Positions 37,131 through 45,664 of a DNA stretch of 64,000 nucleotides are shown one piece after another. The notes beneath the pieces were generated by a model that worked only from the letters and a program-made list of their open reading frames with translations, was not told where the DNA came from and searched no databases. Each line of letters starts with the position of its first letter. Positions within the stretch are counted from its first letter, which is position 1. A program made the position numbers and the translations under genes. The DNA comes from Methylobacterium terrae (GTDB taxonomy: Bacteria > Pseudomonadota > Alphaproteobacteria > Rhizobiales > Beijerinckiaceae). Where the stretch lies: NCBI RefSeq assembly GCF_003173755.1, contig NZ_CP029553.1, positions 1,636,501 to 1,700,500 of the forward strand. Direction: 5' to 3'.

Positions 37131-38798
37131 ATGGACGCCACGCTGACCCTGCTCGACCTCTGCGGCGCGGTCGCGCTGCTGCTCTGGGGCATCCACATGG
37201 TGCAGACCGGGGTGCAGCGCGCGCTCGGCCCCAACCTGCGCCGCCTGCTCGGGGTGGCGCTCGGCAACCGGGTGAAGGCGCTGGCGGCGGGCCTCGGCGT
37301 CACGGCGCTGCTCCAGAGCAGCACCGCGACCGGCCTGATGGTGGCCTCCTTTGCGGGGGCCGGGCTAGTGGCGGTGGTGCCGGCGCTCGCCGTGATGCTC
37401 GGCGCGAATGTCGGCACCACGCTCATCGTGCAGGCCCTGTCCTTCGACGTCGCCCGGGCGGCCCCGGTCCTGGTGCTGGTCGGCGTGATCCTGTTCCGCC
37501 GCGGCTCCGAGCCGCGCACCCGCGACCTCGGCCGGGCGGCGATCGGCCTCGGGCTGATGCTGATGGCGCTCTCGCGCCTCGTCGAGGTGATCACGCCCTA
37601 CGAGGACGTGCCGGCCCTGCGGGTGCTGCTCGGGGCCGTCGCGACCGACCGGCTGATCGCCCTGACGATCGGCGCGGTGCTCACCTGGGCGGCGCATTCG
37701 AGCGTCGCGATCGTGCTCCTGGTGATGTCGTTCACGCAAGGAGGCGTGCTGCCGCTCGAGGCCGGGATGGCGCTGGTGCTGGGAGCCAATCTCGGCTCGG
37801 CCCTCAACCCGGTGCTGGAGGGATCTCGCGACGGCGAGGCGGCGGGGCGCCGGGTGGCGCTCGGCAACCTCCTCACCCGGAGTCTCGGCTGCGCGGTCGC
37901 CCTGCCCTGCCTCGGGCTGATCGGCCCGCACCTCGTGACCTGGCAGCCCGACCTGTCGCGGGCGGTGGCCGATTTCCACACTGCCTTCAACCTCGTCCTC
38001 GCCGTAGTCTTCCTGCCGCTCCTCACCCCCGTCGCGGCCCTGCTGCGCCGGCTGGTGCCGGAGCGGATCGACGCGCACGACCCGGGCAGGCCGATCCACC
38101 TCGACGAGGCGGCGCTGGAGACGCCGCCGGTGGCGCTCGGCGCGGCCGGCCGCGAGGCCCTGCGGATGGCCGACGTGCTGGCCGAGATGATGGCGGGCGC
38201 CGGCGAGGCGCTCACCGGCGGCGACCGGGCCAAGGTGGCGCAGATCCGCCGGATGGACGACACGCTCGACCGGCTCAACGCCGCGATCAAGGCCTACCTC
38301 GTGCGCCTCGACCCCGAGGCCGCGAGCGAGGACGACGAGCGCCGGATCGCCGCCCTCCTCGCCTTCACCACCAACCTGGAGCATGCCGGCGACATCCTCT
38401 CGCGCAACGTGATGACCCACGCGGCCAAGCGCCTGAAGCGCGGGCTGACCTTCTCGGCCGAGGGCGAGGCGGAGGTGGGGGCGCTGCTGGCGCGGCTCCA
38501 GGCCAATCTCGGCGCGGCGGGCGCCGCCTTCCTGACCGAGGACCCCCGCGCCGCGCGCCGCCTCGCCGACGAGAAGGCGGTGTTCCGCGATCTCGAGGCG
38601 CGGGCGACCGAGGGCCATTTCCGCCGCCTGCGCGAGGCCGGATCCGCCGCCGGCCCCGTCCCGGCCGAGGCCGCCGCGCTCTATCCCGACCTCGTGCGCG
38701 ACCTGAAGCGGGTCAACGACCACCTCGTCGCCGGCGCCGCCTACCCGATCCTGGAGAGCCGGGGCGCCCTGCGGTCGAGCCGCCTCGAGGCGCCGTGA
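37131..38798 (+). CDS. Na/Pi cotransporter family protein (NptA/YjbB)
   Basis: A 555-residue membrane protein. The N-terminal half has two inverted Na/Pi-cotransporter repeats, each with the glutamine-serine motif (LLQSSTATGLMVASFAGAGL and WAAHSSVAIVLLVMSFTQGG) and the paired GANVGTTLIVQALSF and GANLGSALNPVLEGS blocks. The C-terminal third (from about residue 330) is a cytoplasmic PhoU-like helical domain. Members export or take up phosphate with sodium. The substrate is inferred from the family. The second repeat has AHSS where the first has LQSS, an otherwise common variation. Confidence 0.93.
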   Translation: MDATLTLLDLCGAVALLLWGIHMVQTGVQRALGPNLRRLLGVALGNRVKALAAGLGVTALLQSSTATGLMVASFAGAGLVAVVPALAVMLGANVGTTLIVQALSFDVARAAPVLVLVGVILFRRGSEPRTRDLGRAAIGLGLMLMALSRLVEVITPYEDVPALRVLLGAVATDRLIALTIGAVLTWAAHSSVAIVLLVMSFTQGGVLPLEAGMALVLGANLGSALNPVLEGSRDGEAAGRRVALGNLLTRSLGCAVALPCLGLIGPHLVTWQPDLSRAVADFHTAFNLVLAVVFLPLLTPVAALLRRLVPERIDAHDPGRPIHLDEAALETPPVALGAAGREALRMADVLAEMMAGAGEALTGGDRAKVAQIRRMDDTLDRLNAAIKAYLVRLDPEAASEDDERRIAALLAFTTNLEHAGDILSRNVMTHAAKRLKRGLTFSAEGEAEVGALLARLQANLGAAGAAFLTEDPRAARRLADEKAVFRDLEARATEGHFRRLREAGSAAGPVPAEAAALYPDLVRDLKRVNDHLVAGAAYPILESRGALRSSRLEAP

Positions 38799-38808
38799 CC
38801 GGAGGCCT

Positions 38809-39107
38809 TCACCGGGGCGCCGGCGCCGCCGCGATCCCGGCGAGGTGCCGCGCCGCCGCCTCGACCGCCCCGCGCTCGACGGCGCGGTAGCCGGCGATCA
38901 GGCGCTCGCCGGGCGGCGCCGCCACTCGTGCCCGTCGCCGAGATCGGGCCGTGGGCGGCGATGGCCTCGAGCAGGCGTGATCTTGCCCGGCCCGACCCGG
39001 ATACCGGGCGCGAGGTCGAGGCGGATGCTGAGCGTGAGCGTGGTGCCGGCCTTGCGGGCCGTAGGAGGCCGCGCCGGTGCGCGGCCCCGCTCCCGCCCTC
39101 CGCCCAT
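38809..39107 (-). pseudogene. ModE-like winged-helix regulator, decayed
   Basis: The N-terminal half encodes TLTLSIRLDLAPGIRVGPGK, the start of stand-alone ModE-type LysR-like winged-helix proteins. About 60 bp later the continuation LLEAIAAHGPISA is in another frame (switch near 38981-38976). The family's middle (RAMGMSYRRAW-like helix to the wing) is missing. The last part, GERLIAGYRAVERGAVEAAA, is again recognisable and ends in TGA at 38809. So at least one frameshift and an internal loss have removed the DNA-recognition helix. The comparison is with the family as I remember it. Confidence 0.7.
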
Positions 39108-39144
39108 AGCGCCCAGGCCCCGCCGCGTCGTCCCTTCGTCGATC

Positions 39145-39179
39145 TGACAGGTCAGCCTTGACAGACTGACATGTCAGTA
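39145..39179 (+). promoter_or_regulatory. Twin operators flanking a -35 box
   Basis: CTGACAGGTCAG (39145-39156) and the perfect palindrome ACTGACATGTCAGT (39166-39179) are centred 22 bp apart, two helical turns. A consensus -35 TTGACA lies between them at 39159-39164. They are 29 bp before the FCD-GntR start and fit cooperative autorepression of this operon. Confidence 0.7.
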
Positions 39180-39207
39180 GGAAGCTCGCGGGAGGGAGAC
39201 GGCTCGG

Positions 39208-39990
39208 ATGAAGCAGCGCGACCAGGCCTACGACGCCTTCGTCCGGCACCTGCTCGACGGGCACCTGGCGCCGGGCTCCTTCGTGACGCAGCGCGAGCTG
39301 GTGGCGCTCACCGGCCTGCCGCTCGGCGCGGTGCGCGAGATGATCCCGCGGCTCGAGGCCGACGGGCTGCTCTCGACCCTGCCGCAGCGCGGGTTGCAGG
39401 TCGCCGCGGTCGACCTGCGGCTGGTGCAGGAGGCGTTCCAGCTCCGGGAGATCGTCGAGGCCGCGGCGGTGGCGCATTTCGCCCGCACGGCGCCGGCCGC
39501 CCTGGTGGCCGCCCACCGGGCCGCGCACGACCGCGTCAGCGCGCAGGCCGAGGGCGGCATCACCGGGGCGCTGATCGCCGAGGCGCAGGCGATCGACTGG
39601 GGGTTTCACGACGCGATCGTCGCCCATCTGGGCAACGGCCTCGTCTCCGAGATCCACCGGGTCAACCTCGTCCGCATCCGAGTCATCCTGCGGAGCCGCA
39701 TCGCGCTCTCGCCCGAGGTGCTGCCCCCCGCCTTCGCCGAGCACGCGGCGATCCTGGCCGCGGTGGAGCACCGCGACCCCGAGGCCGCGACGGCGGCCCT
39801 GCGCCGCCATCTCGAGACCTCGCGCCGCCGGGCGCTGGGGCTCGGCGCCGAGCCGGGCACGGGCGAACCGCCCTCGCCTCTCGATTCCCACGGGCGCGGA
39901 GCGCCCCCGTCCCTCGATTCCCACGGGCGCGGAGCGCCCTCCTCCCTCGATTCGGACCGGCGCGGAGCGCCCTCTCGGAGAACCCCATGA
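39208..39990 (+). CDS. GntR family regulator (FadR/FCD type)
   Basis: A 260-residue regulator. The winged helix (YDAFVRHLLDGHLAPGSFVT, then QRELVALTGLPLGAVREMIP) is followed by an all-helical FCD ligand domain (residues 80-215) with the metal-ligand histidines expected in HDAIVAHLGN, FAEHAAILAAVEH and LRRHLETSRR. The last 36 residues form three 11-residue repeats (LDSHGRGAPPS type) encoded by a 33-bp tandem repeat and are not part of the family. It is coupled by ATGA to the DapA-family gene it probably controls, with twin operators upstream. Confidence 0.92.
   Translation: MKQRDQAYDAFVRHLLDGHLAPGSFVTQRELVALTGLPLGAVREMIPRLEADGLLSTLPQRGLQVAAVDLRLVQEAFQLREIVEAAAVAHFARTAPAALVAAHRAAHDRVSAQAEGGITGALIAEAQAIDWGFHDAIVAHLGNGLVSEIHRVNLVRIRVILRSRIALSPEVLPPAFAEHAAILAAVEHRDPEAATAALRRHLETSRRRALGLGAEPGTGEPPSPLDSHGRGAPPSLDSHGRGAPSSLDSDRRGAPSRRTP
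39880..39978. repeat. Three 33-bp tandem repeats inside the GntR gene
   Basis: Units start at 39880, 39913 and 39946. The first two begin CTCGATTCCCACGGGCGCGG; the third is diverged in the middle. The array ends 8 bp before the dapA-like start, so it also forms the ribosome-binding region. Confidence 0.85.
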
Positions 39991-40871
39991 CCAACGCCAT
40001 CACGGGCCTGTGGGTCGCCCTCGCCACGCCCCTCGACGAGCGCGGCGCCGTCGATCACGGCGCCCTCGTACGCCACGTCCGGTTCCTGATGGAGCGGGGT
40101 TGCGACGGCGTGGTGCCGTTCGGGACCACCGGCGAGGGCACCTCGTTCTCGGGCCCCGAGCGCCTCGCCGCGGTGGAGGCGCTGCTCGCCGCCGGCATTC
40201 CGGCGTCGCGGATCGGGCTCGGGGTCGGGATGCCGGCTATACCCGACGCGGTCGCCCTCACCAGGGCGGCCCTCTCGCTCGGCCTCGTCCACGCCCTGGT
40301 GCTGCCGCCGTACTTCTACCGCGACGCGACCGAGGCCGGGCTCGTCGCCGCCTTCGCGGCCATTCTCGACGGCGTCGGCGACGACCGCCTGCGGGCGACG
40401 CTCTACCACATCCCGCAGACCTCCGGCGTCGCCTTGCCGCCGACCGCGGTCGCCACCCTGCGGGCGCGCTACGGCCGGCTCGTCGCCGGCGTGAAGGACA
40501 GCTCGGGCGACTTCGCCCAGTTCCGGGCGTTCCGGGCCGCGGCGCCGGAGGTCGCGGTCTGCGTCGGCAACGAGGCGGATATCGGCCGGGCGCTCGCCGA
40601 GGGCGGCGTCGGCACGATCTGCGGCATGGCGAACCTCGCGCCCGACCTGGTGCGGGCGATGTTCTCCGATCCCGCCGCCGAAGGCCCGATGCGGGCGGCG
40701 ATCGGCCTGATCCGCGGCCCGTTCGTCCCGGTGCTCAAATCCGCGGTCGCGGCGACGACCGGCGAGGCCGCTTTCGGCCGGGTGCGCGCGCCGCTGGTCG
40801 CGGCCGAGCCGGAGACCGGGCGGCGCATCGCGGCCGAGATCGCCGGCCTCTCCCGCGCCGCGGCGGCCTGA
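39987..40871 (+). CDS. Dihydrodipicolinate synthase (DapA) family aldolase/lyase
   Basis: A 294-residue TIM-barrel class I aldolase. The Schiff-base lysine is Lys170 in AGVKDSSGDF, and the catalytic tyrosine Tyr140 is in TLYHIPQ. The pyruvate-carboxylate loop is GTTGEGTSFS at 46-55. In an operon with an FCD regulator and FAD dehydrogenase it more likely acts on a 2-keto sugar acid or similar than in lysine synthesis. The start overlaps the regulator stop (ATGA). Alternatives are 2-keto-3-deoxy-acid aldolase, 4-hydroxy-2-oxoglutarate aldolase or 5-keto-4-deoxyglucarate dehydratase. Confidence 0.93.
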   Translation: MTNAITGLWVALATPLDERGAVDHGALVRHVRFLMERGCDGVVPFGTTGEGTSFSGPERLAAVEALLAAGIPASRIGLGVGMPAIPDAVALTRAALSLGLVHALVLPPYFYRDATEAGLVAAFAAILDGVGDDRLRATLYHIPQTSGVALPPTAVATLRARYGRLVAGVKDSSGDFAQFRAFRAAAPEVAVCVGNEADIGRALAEGGVGTICGMANLAPDLVRAMFSDPAAEGPMRAAIGLIRGPFVPVLKSAVAATTGEAAFGRVRAPLVAAEPETGRRIAAEIAGLSRAAAA

Positions 40872-40931
40872 GATAGACCGGCGACGATCGAGACGAGCGG
40901 CGGTTCCGCGTCGCCGCGGGAGGAGAGAAGC

Positions 40932-42374
40932 ATGACGGCGCGACCGGAGGAGAGCCGCGGCGAGGCGGCAGCGGGGGACCTTTCGGCCTCCCGCTCGGCC
41001 GGCCTCTTGGCAGCCCTCGTGGCGGAACTGGGCGCGACGGCGGTCCTCTCCGGGCCCGAGCGGCCGGCCCGCAACGCGTCCGACTGGAGCACGCTCGGGG
41101 CGCAGGCGCCGCTGGCGGTGGTGCGGCCCGCCACCACCGAGGCGGTCGCCGCCGCGATGCGGATCTGCGCCGCGCACGGGGTGCCGGTGGTACCGCAGGG
41201 CGGCCTCACCGGCCTGTGCGGCGGCGCCCGGCCGCTCCCCGGTTCGGTGGCGCTGTCCCTCGAACGCATGACCGGGATCGAGGCGATCGACCCGGCCTCC
41301 GCCACCATGACGGTCCGGGCCGGCACGCCGCTCCAGACGGTGCAGGAGGCCGCGGACGCGGCGGGCTTCCTGGTGCCCCTCGACCTCGGGGCGCGGGGCT
41401 CCTGCGCCATCGGCGGCAACGCCTCGACCAATGCCGGCGGCAACCGGGTCATCCGCTACGGCATGACCCGCGAGATGATCCTCGGCCTCGAGGTGGTGCT
41501 GCCCGACGGCGGCACGATCACCGCCCTCAACACGATGATCAAGAACAACGCCGGCTACGACCTCAAGCACCTGTTCATCGGCGCGGAGGGCACGCTGGGC
41601 ATCATCACCCGGCTGGTGCTGCGGCTGTTCCCGAAGCCCGCCTGCACCATGGCCGCCCTCTGCGCCCTGCCCGACTACGAATCCGTGGTCGGCCTGCTCG
41701 CCGCGGCCCGGAGCGGCCTCGGCCCGATGCTGTCGGCCTTCGAGGTGATGTGGCCGGATTACTGGGAGACGGTCGGCGCGATGCCGGGCGTGCGGGTGCC
41801 GCTGCCGCAAGGCCACGCCGCCTACTGCCTGGTCGAGGCACAGGGCACCGACGAGGCCTACGACGCGCCGCGCTTCCAGGCCTGGCTCGAACGGCAGGCC
41901 GAGGCGGGGCTCCTCGCCGACGCGGTCGTGTCCCGCTCGGTGGCGGACGTGAGGACCTTCTGGGGCGTGCGCGACGCCTGCTCGGAATTCCCGCACGTGC
42001 TCGGGCCGCACGAGCCCTTCGACATCGGCCTGCCGGTGGCGGCGATGGACGCGTACGTGCGGGCCTGCAAGGCGGCGCTCGCCGAGCGCGTGCCCGGCGC
42101 CTTCGCGCTGTTCTACGGCCATATCGGCGACGGCAACCTCCACATCGTCGCCGGGCTGAGGGGCGCCGATCCCCAGCCCAAGGACGCGGTCCAGGAGGTG
42201 GTCTACGGCCTGGTGCGGGAATTCGGCGGCACGGTCTCGGCCGAGCACGGCATCGGCCTGACCAAGAAGCCGTGGCTCGGCCACGTCCGCTCGGAGGCCG
42301 AGATCGCCCTGATGCGGCGCCTCAAGGCGGCGCTCGACCCGGACGGGATGCTGAATCCCGGCAAGGTCGTGTGA
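40932..42374 (+). CDS. FAD-linked 2-hydroxyacid dehydrogenase (GlcD/DLD family)
   Basis: A 480-residue flavoprotein with a PCMH-type FAD-binding domain (PVVPQGGLTGLCGGARPLPG; GGNASTNAGGNRVIRYGMTR; GAEGTLGIITRLVLRLFPKP) and the C-terminal oxidase cap (FYGHIGDGNLHIVAG; VSAEHGIGLTKKPWLGHVRS). It resembles D-2-hydroxyglutarate and D-lactate dehydrogenases, which pass electrons to a quinone or ETF. It follows the DapA-family gene by 60 bp with an AGGAG-like RBS. It probably oxidises a 2-hydroxy acid produced in the same pathway, which is inferred. Confidence 0.92.
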   Translation: MTARPEESRGEAAAGDLSASRSAGLLAALVAELGATAVLSGPERPARNASDWSTLGAQAPLAVVRPATTEAVAAAMRICAAHGVPVVPQGGLTGLCGGARPLPGSVALSLERMTGIEAIDPASATMTVRAGTPLQTVQEAADAAGFLVPLDLGARGSCAIGGNASTNAGGNRVIRYGMTREMILGLEVVLPDGGTITALNTMIKNNAGYDLKHLFIGAEGTLGIITRLVLRLFPKPACTMAALCALPDYESVVGLLAAARSGLGPMLSAFEVMWPDYWETVGAMPGVRVPLPQGHAAYCLVEAQGTDEAYDAPRFQAWLERQAEAGLLADAVVSRSVADVRTFWGVRDACSEFPHVLGPHEPFDIGLPVAAMDAYVRACKAALAERVPGAFALFYGHIGDGNLHIVAGLRGADPQPKDAVQEVVYGLVREFGGTVSAEHGIGLTKKPWLGHVRSEAEIALMRRLKAALDPDGMLNPGKVV

Positions 42375-42390
42375 GCGGAGTGGTCCCGTG

Positions 42391-43249
42391 ATGGTCTGCT
42401 TCGCCTCCCTCGACGCCGACCTCGTCGTCCGGATGCCCGAGATCCCGCGCGCCGGCAGACGCCGCTGGCCGACGGCCTCAGCCTGCAGGCGGGCGGCAAG
42501 GGCGCGAACCGGGCGGTCGCCGCGGCCCGGGACGGAGCGGAGGTCGCGATAGGCGGCGCCGTCGGCGGCGATCCCCTCGCCGAGGTCCCGCTGGCGGACC
42601 TGCGCGAGGCGGGCGCCGATAACCGGCCGGGTGCGCCGGGTCGCGGCGGCGACGGGCTGCGCCTCGATCTGGATCGACCCGCGGAGGTGCAACCGCATCG
42701 CGGTGGCGCTCGGCGCGAATGCCGAAGCCCGGGCCGATCAGGTCGAGGAGGCATGCCTGTCGCGGGCGACGTCGCTGCTCCCGCAGATGGAGGTCGACCC
42801 GACCGAGACCGCCGTCCTCCTGCGGCGCGCGGCATCGTCAATCTCGCCCCGCCTTGCCGCTCGCCCTCGAGACCCTGCGGCTCGCCGGCCTCCTCGTCGT
42901 CAACGAGGACGAGGCGGAGGCGACCGCCGCCCGGCTCGGCTGCGCGGCGGAGGCCACCCTGCACGCGGCGCTCGGCCTCGACGTGGTGCGCACCCTCGGC
43001 GAGGCCAGCTCGGAGGCGGCGACGGCGGAGGGCGCCTGGCAGCTGCCCGCCCGGGCGGTCACGGCGATCGACACCACGGCGGCGGCGGATTGCTTCGTCG
43101 GCGTGCCGGCGGCGATCCTCGACCGCGGCGCGCCTCCGCGCGCGGCGATGGAGCGGGCGAGCGTCGCGGCCGCCCTCGCCTGCGCGCGGCCGGGCAGCCA
43201 GGCGAGCCTGCCCCGGCGCGCCGAGGCCGACCGCGCCGCAGGGGCCTGA
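42391..43249 (+). pseudogene. PfkB/ribokinase-family sugar kinase, decayed
   Basis: Pieces of a complete ribokinase-like protein occur in order but in different frames: VCFASLDADLVVRMPEIPRA from 42391, LADGLSLQAGGKGANRAVAA around 42465, RVRRVAAATGCASIWIDPRR around 42631, RGIVNLAP around 42828, and LPLALETLRLAGLLVVNEDE from 42854 to the end. That requires at least four frameshifts. The anion-hole motif is TTAAADCFVG where the family has AAGDCF; the catalytic Asp is kept but the preceding Gly is lost. The rest of the operon upstream is intact. The kinase probably worked in the same sugar-acid pathway. Confidence 0.85.
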
Positions 43250-43257
43250 GATCCCGG

Positions 43258-44214
43258 TCAGACCGGGGTGACCGTCGGGTCGGCCCGGACCGGGAAGGCG
43301 GCCTCGCGCGCCCTGACGAGGGCGACGACTGTGTCGTTGACCGGGGTCGGGACGCCGCATCGCCGCCCCAGGCGCGGGATCGACCCGTTGATCGCCTCGA
43401 CCTCGCCGGGGCGCCCGGCCCGGTGGTCGAGCAGCATCGAGGGCCGCGCCTCCGGGATCTTGCCGCCGAGCCGCCGGATGTGCTCGACCGGGTCGCCGAC
43501 CTCGAGGGTCACGCCCAGCGCCGCCGCGACCGCGATCGCCTCCTCGGCGCAGGCCCGCGCCACGCGCCAGGCGTCGGGATCGGCCATCACCCCGCCGATG
43601 GTGAGGCCCGTGAGCGTCGTGGTGCCCGAGAAGGTGACGTTCATGATCAGCTTCTCCCACACCATCCGGCCGAGATCGGTGAACAGGCTGACCTTGAACC
43701 CGGCCGATTCCCAGACCGCCGCCGAGGCCTCCAGCCGCTCGCGGGGCAGCCCCGCGAAGGCGCCGAAGCGGATCATCTCGAGGCCGTTGTGGTGGGCGTG
43801 GCCCGGCCCGCGCATCGAGGCGCCGAAGCCGCCGACCACCCCGACGGCGATCCGGTCGGGATCGATCGAGGCCGCGGCGGTCTCGGGCGAGCCGAGCCCG
43901 TTCTGGATGGTCTGGACCACGGTCCCGGGCCCGATCAGGGGAGCGCAGGCGGCGGCGGCCGCCGCGACGTCGAAGGCCTTGGTGGCGATGATGACGAGGT
44001 CGCAGGGGCCGATCCCCGCGGTCGTCGTGCCGGCGCCGGCGAGCCGCACGGTCCGGTCGCCGCTCGCGCCCTCGACCCGCAGGCCCCGCTCGCGCATCGC
44101 CGCGGCGTGGTCGGCCCAGAGCGTGACGGCGTGAACGTCGTGGCCCGCCGAGGCCATCAGCGCCGCGTAGACCGAGCCCATGGCTCCGCACCCGACGATC
44201 GCGACCTTCGCCAT
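43258..44214 (-). CDS. 2-dehydropantoate 2-reductase family protein (ApbA/PanE)
   Basis: A 318-residue NADPH-dependent reductase. The dinucleotide motif is VAIVGCGAMGSVYAALM at the N-terminus, with VIIATKAFDV, QTIQNGLGSPE and the catalytic lysine region MVWEKLIMNVTFSGTTTLTG. The C-terminal domain includes RPSMLLDHRAGRPGEVEAIN. Family members reduce ketopantoate for pantothenate synthesis, but paralogues near catabolic genes often act on other 2-keto acids. It is convergent with the kinase remnant, so its role may be tied to that operon or be independent. Confidence 0.9.
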   Translation of the reverse strand: MAKVAIVGCGAMGSVYAALMASAGHDVHAVTLWADHAAAMRERGLRVEGASGDRTVRLAGAGTTTAGIGPCDLVIIATKAFDVAAAAAACAPLIGPGTVVQTIQNGLGSPETAAASIDPDRIAVGVVGGFGASMRGPGHAHHNGLEMIRFGAFAGLPRERLEASAAVWESAGFKVSLFTDLGRMVWEKLIMNVTFSGTTTLTGLTIGGVMADPDAWRVARACAEEAIAVAAALGVTLEVGDPVEHIRRLGGKIPEARPSMLLDHRAGRPGEVEAINGSIPRLGRRCGVPTPVNDTVVALVRAREAAFPVRADPTVTPV

Positions 44215-44272
44215 CTCGCCCCCTCCTCCCCCGGAGGGCGTCGCTCGGTCCGGCGCGCCCGCCTCGTCGGCC

Positions 44273-44349
44273 TGGCGACCCCGGTAGGGCTCGAACCTAC
44301 GACCTGCCGCTTAGAAGGCGGCTGCTCTATCCAGCTGAGCTACGGGGCC
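44273..44349 (-). tRNA. tRNA-Arg (anticodon UCU)
   Basis: A 77-nt cloverleaf with acceptor stem GGCCCCG/CGGGGTC, D-arm AGCTCAGCTGGATAGAGC, and anticodon stem-loop GCCGC-CTTCTAA-GCGGC. The T-arm is GTAGGTTCGAGCCCTAC, with discriminator G and encoded CCA at 44275-44273. The UCU anticodon reads AGA and AGG, rare codons in this GC-rich genome. Confidence 0.97.
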
Positions 44350-44572
44350 TGGCCGGACCTCGACCTATCAGGACCCTCGTCGCCCGTCCACGAGAGACTC
44401 GCCGCAGGGGCGTTTTCCGCTCCCGCGGAGGGCCCGGCCCGCCCGTATCCGAGGGACGGGAGAGGACCGCGAACGCGGCGGGCTCGAGGGTGCCTGTCTC
44501 GGTTCCCGAGCCCGCGCCGGGGCTCGCCGGGGGGCCGAATGCCCGCCCGGAGGCCCGCCCGGAGGCCCGCCG

Positions 44573-45568
44573 TCACGGCCAGACGGGTGCGCCGTCCAGC
44601 CCCGCGGTCTCCGGCAGGCCGCAGATCAGGTTCGCATTCTGCACAGCCTGGCCGGCCGCCCCCTTGCCGAGATTGTCGACCACGCCCATCGCGATCACCA
44701 GATTGCGCTCCGGATCGGCCGCGTAGCCGACGAAGGCGAGGTTCGAGCCGGTCGCCCATTTGGTCTGCGGCGGCCTGTCGGTCACGCGGACGAAGGCCCG
44801 CCCGGCATAGAAGCGGCGGGCGGCATCCAGGCACTGGTCCGTGCTGGCGCGGTCGCGGCCGCGGCCGCGGCCGCGGCAGTAGATGGTGGCGAGGATGCCC
44901 CGGGTCATCGGGACCAGGTGCGGCGTGAACACCAGCCCGGCCGCGCTGCCGCCGCTCAGCCGCTCGATCGTCGTCTCGATCTCGGGCACGTGGACGTGCC
45001 TGAGCAGGCCGTAGGGCACCAGGTTCTCGTTGCTCTCGGCGTAGCCGAACCGGCTGTCGCCGCCGCCCCGGCCGGCACCGGAGATGCCGGTCTTGGCGTC
45101 GATCACGATGTTGCCGGGCTCGATCAGCCCCTCGGCCAGCAGCGGCGCCAGGGCGGTCAGCGTCGCCGCGGGGAAGCAGCCGGGATTGGCGACCCGGGTC
45201 CGGCCCGCGATCCGGTCCGGCCAGACATCGGCCAGGCCGTACGCCCAGCCCTCGGCGTAGCGGTGGTCGCCGCCGATGTCGACGATCCTCACGTCCGCGG
45301 GGACGCGCGCCAGCGCCTCGGCCGAGGTGCCGGTGGGCAGCGACGCGAACAGGACGTCGAGCTTCGGCAGGGTCGCGGGATCCCACCTCTCGATCACCAG
45401 GTCGGCGAGCCCGGCCGGCGCGCCGGGGAAACGGTCCGCCAGGCGGCTGCCGGCGCTGCCCTCGCCCGCGGCGTAGACGAGGTCGAAGGACGGGTGGCTC
45501 GCGATCAGGCGCATCGCCTCGCCGCCGCCGAAACCGCTGATGCCGACGATGCCGACGCGTATGCTCAT
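44573..45568 (-). CDS. argC: N-acetyl-gamma-glutamyl-phosphate reductase
   Basis: A 331-residue cytoplasmic enzyme for the third step of arginine synthesis, reducing N-acetylglutamyl phosphate with NADPH. The N-terminus VGIVGISGFGGGEAMRLIAS is the cofactor site. The active cysteine is in ANPGCFPAATLTALAPLL, and the substrate site residues are in HVHVPEIETTI and FTPHLVPMTRGILATIY. After that last motif the protein has RGRGRGRDRAS, encoded by a GCGGCC hexamer array (44855-44876), an expansion relative to the family. ATG 45568 gives the family N-terminus. A terminator and an Arg-rich reading frame precede it. Confidence 0.95.
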   Translation of the reverse strand: MSIRVGIVGISGFGGGEAMRLIASHPSFDLVYAAGEGSAGSRLADRFPGAPAGLADLVIERWDPATLPKLDVLFASLPTGTSAEALARVPADVRIVDIGGDHRYAEGWAYGLADVWPDRIAGRTRVANPGCFPAATLTALAPLLAEGLIEPGNIVIDAKTGISGAGRGGGDSRFGYAESNENLVPYGLLRHVHVPEIETTIERLSGGSAAGLVFTPHLVPMTRGILATIYCRGRGRGRDRASTDQCLDAARRFYAGRAFVRVTDRPPQTKWATGSNLAFVGYAADPERNLVIAMGVVDNLGKGAAGQAVQNANLICGLPETAGLDGAPVWP

Positions 45569-45593
45569 GGTGGTGTCCGTCCGAGGTTCGGGC

Positions 45594-45629
45594 AAAAGAA
45601 AACCCCCGGAGCCGGGGGCTGCGGGGGTT
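45594..45629 (-). terminator. Intrinsic terminator in the argC leader
   Basis: On the minus strand, CCCCCGG and CCGGGGG (plus 45603-45609 with 45612-45618) form a stem. A longer alternative pairs AACCCCCG with CGGGGGTT (45622-45629 with 45601-45608). Both are followed by TTTTCTTTT, ending 25 nt before the argC start. It is a textbook terminator placed upstream of the gene. The core GCTCCGG can instead pair with CCGGAGC at 45654-45648. Confidence 0.75.
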
Positions 45630-45664
45630 CGGGAATGCGGGCCGGACGCTCCGGTGCGTGAGAC

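Noticed and set aside
39987..40871. Lysine biosynthesis dapA
   Set aside because: Same family, but the operon context (FCD regulator, FAD dehydrogenase, kinase remnant) points to catabolism of a keto acid.
44543..44572. Direct repeats GCCCGGAGGCCC downstream of argC as a regulatory array
   Set aside because: Two short low-complexity copies in very GC-rich sequence; chance is a sufficient explanation.
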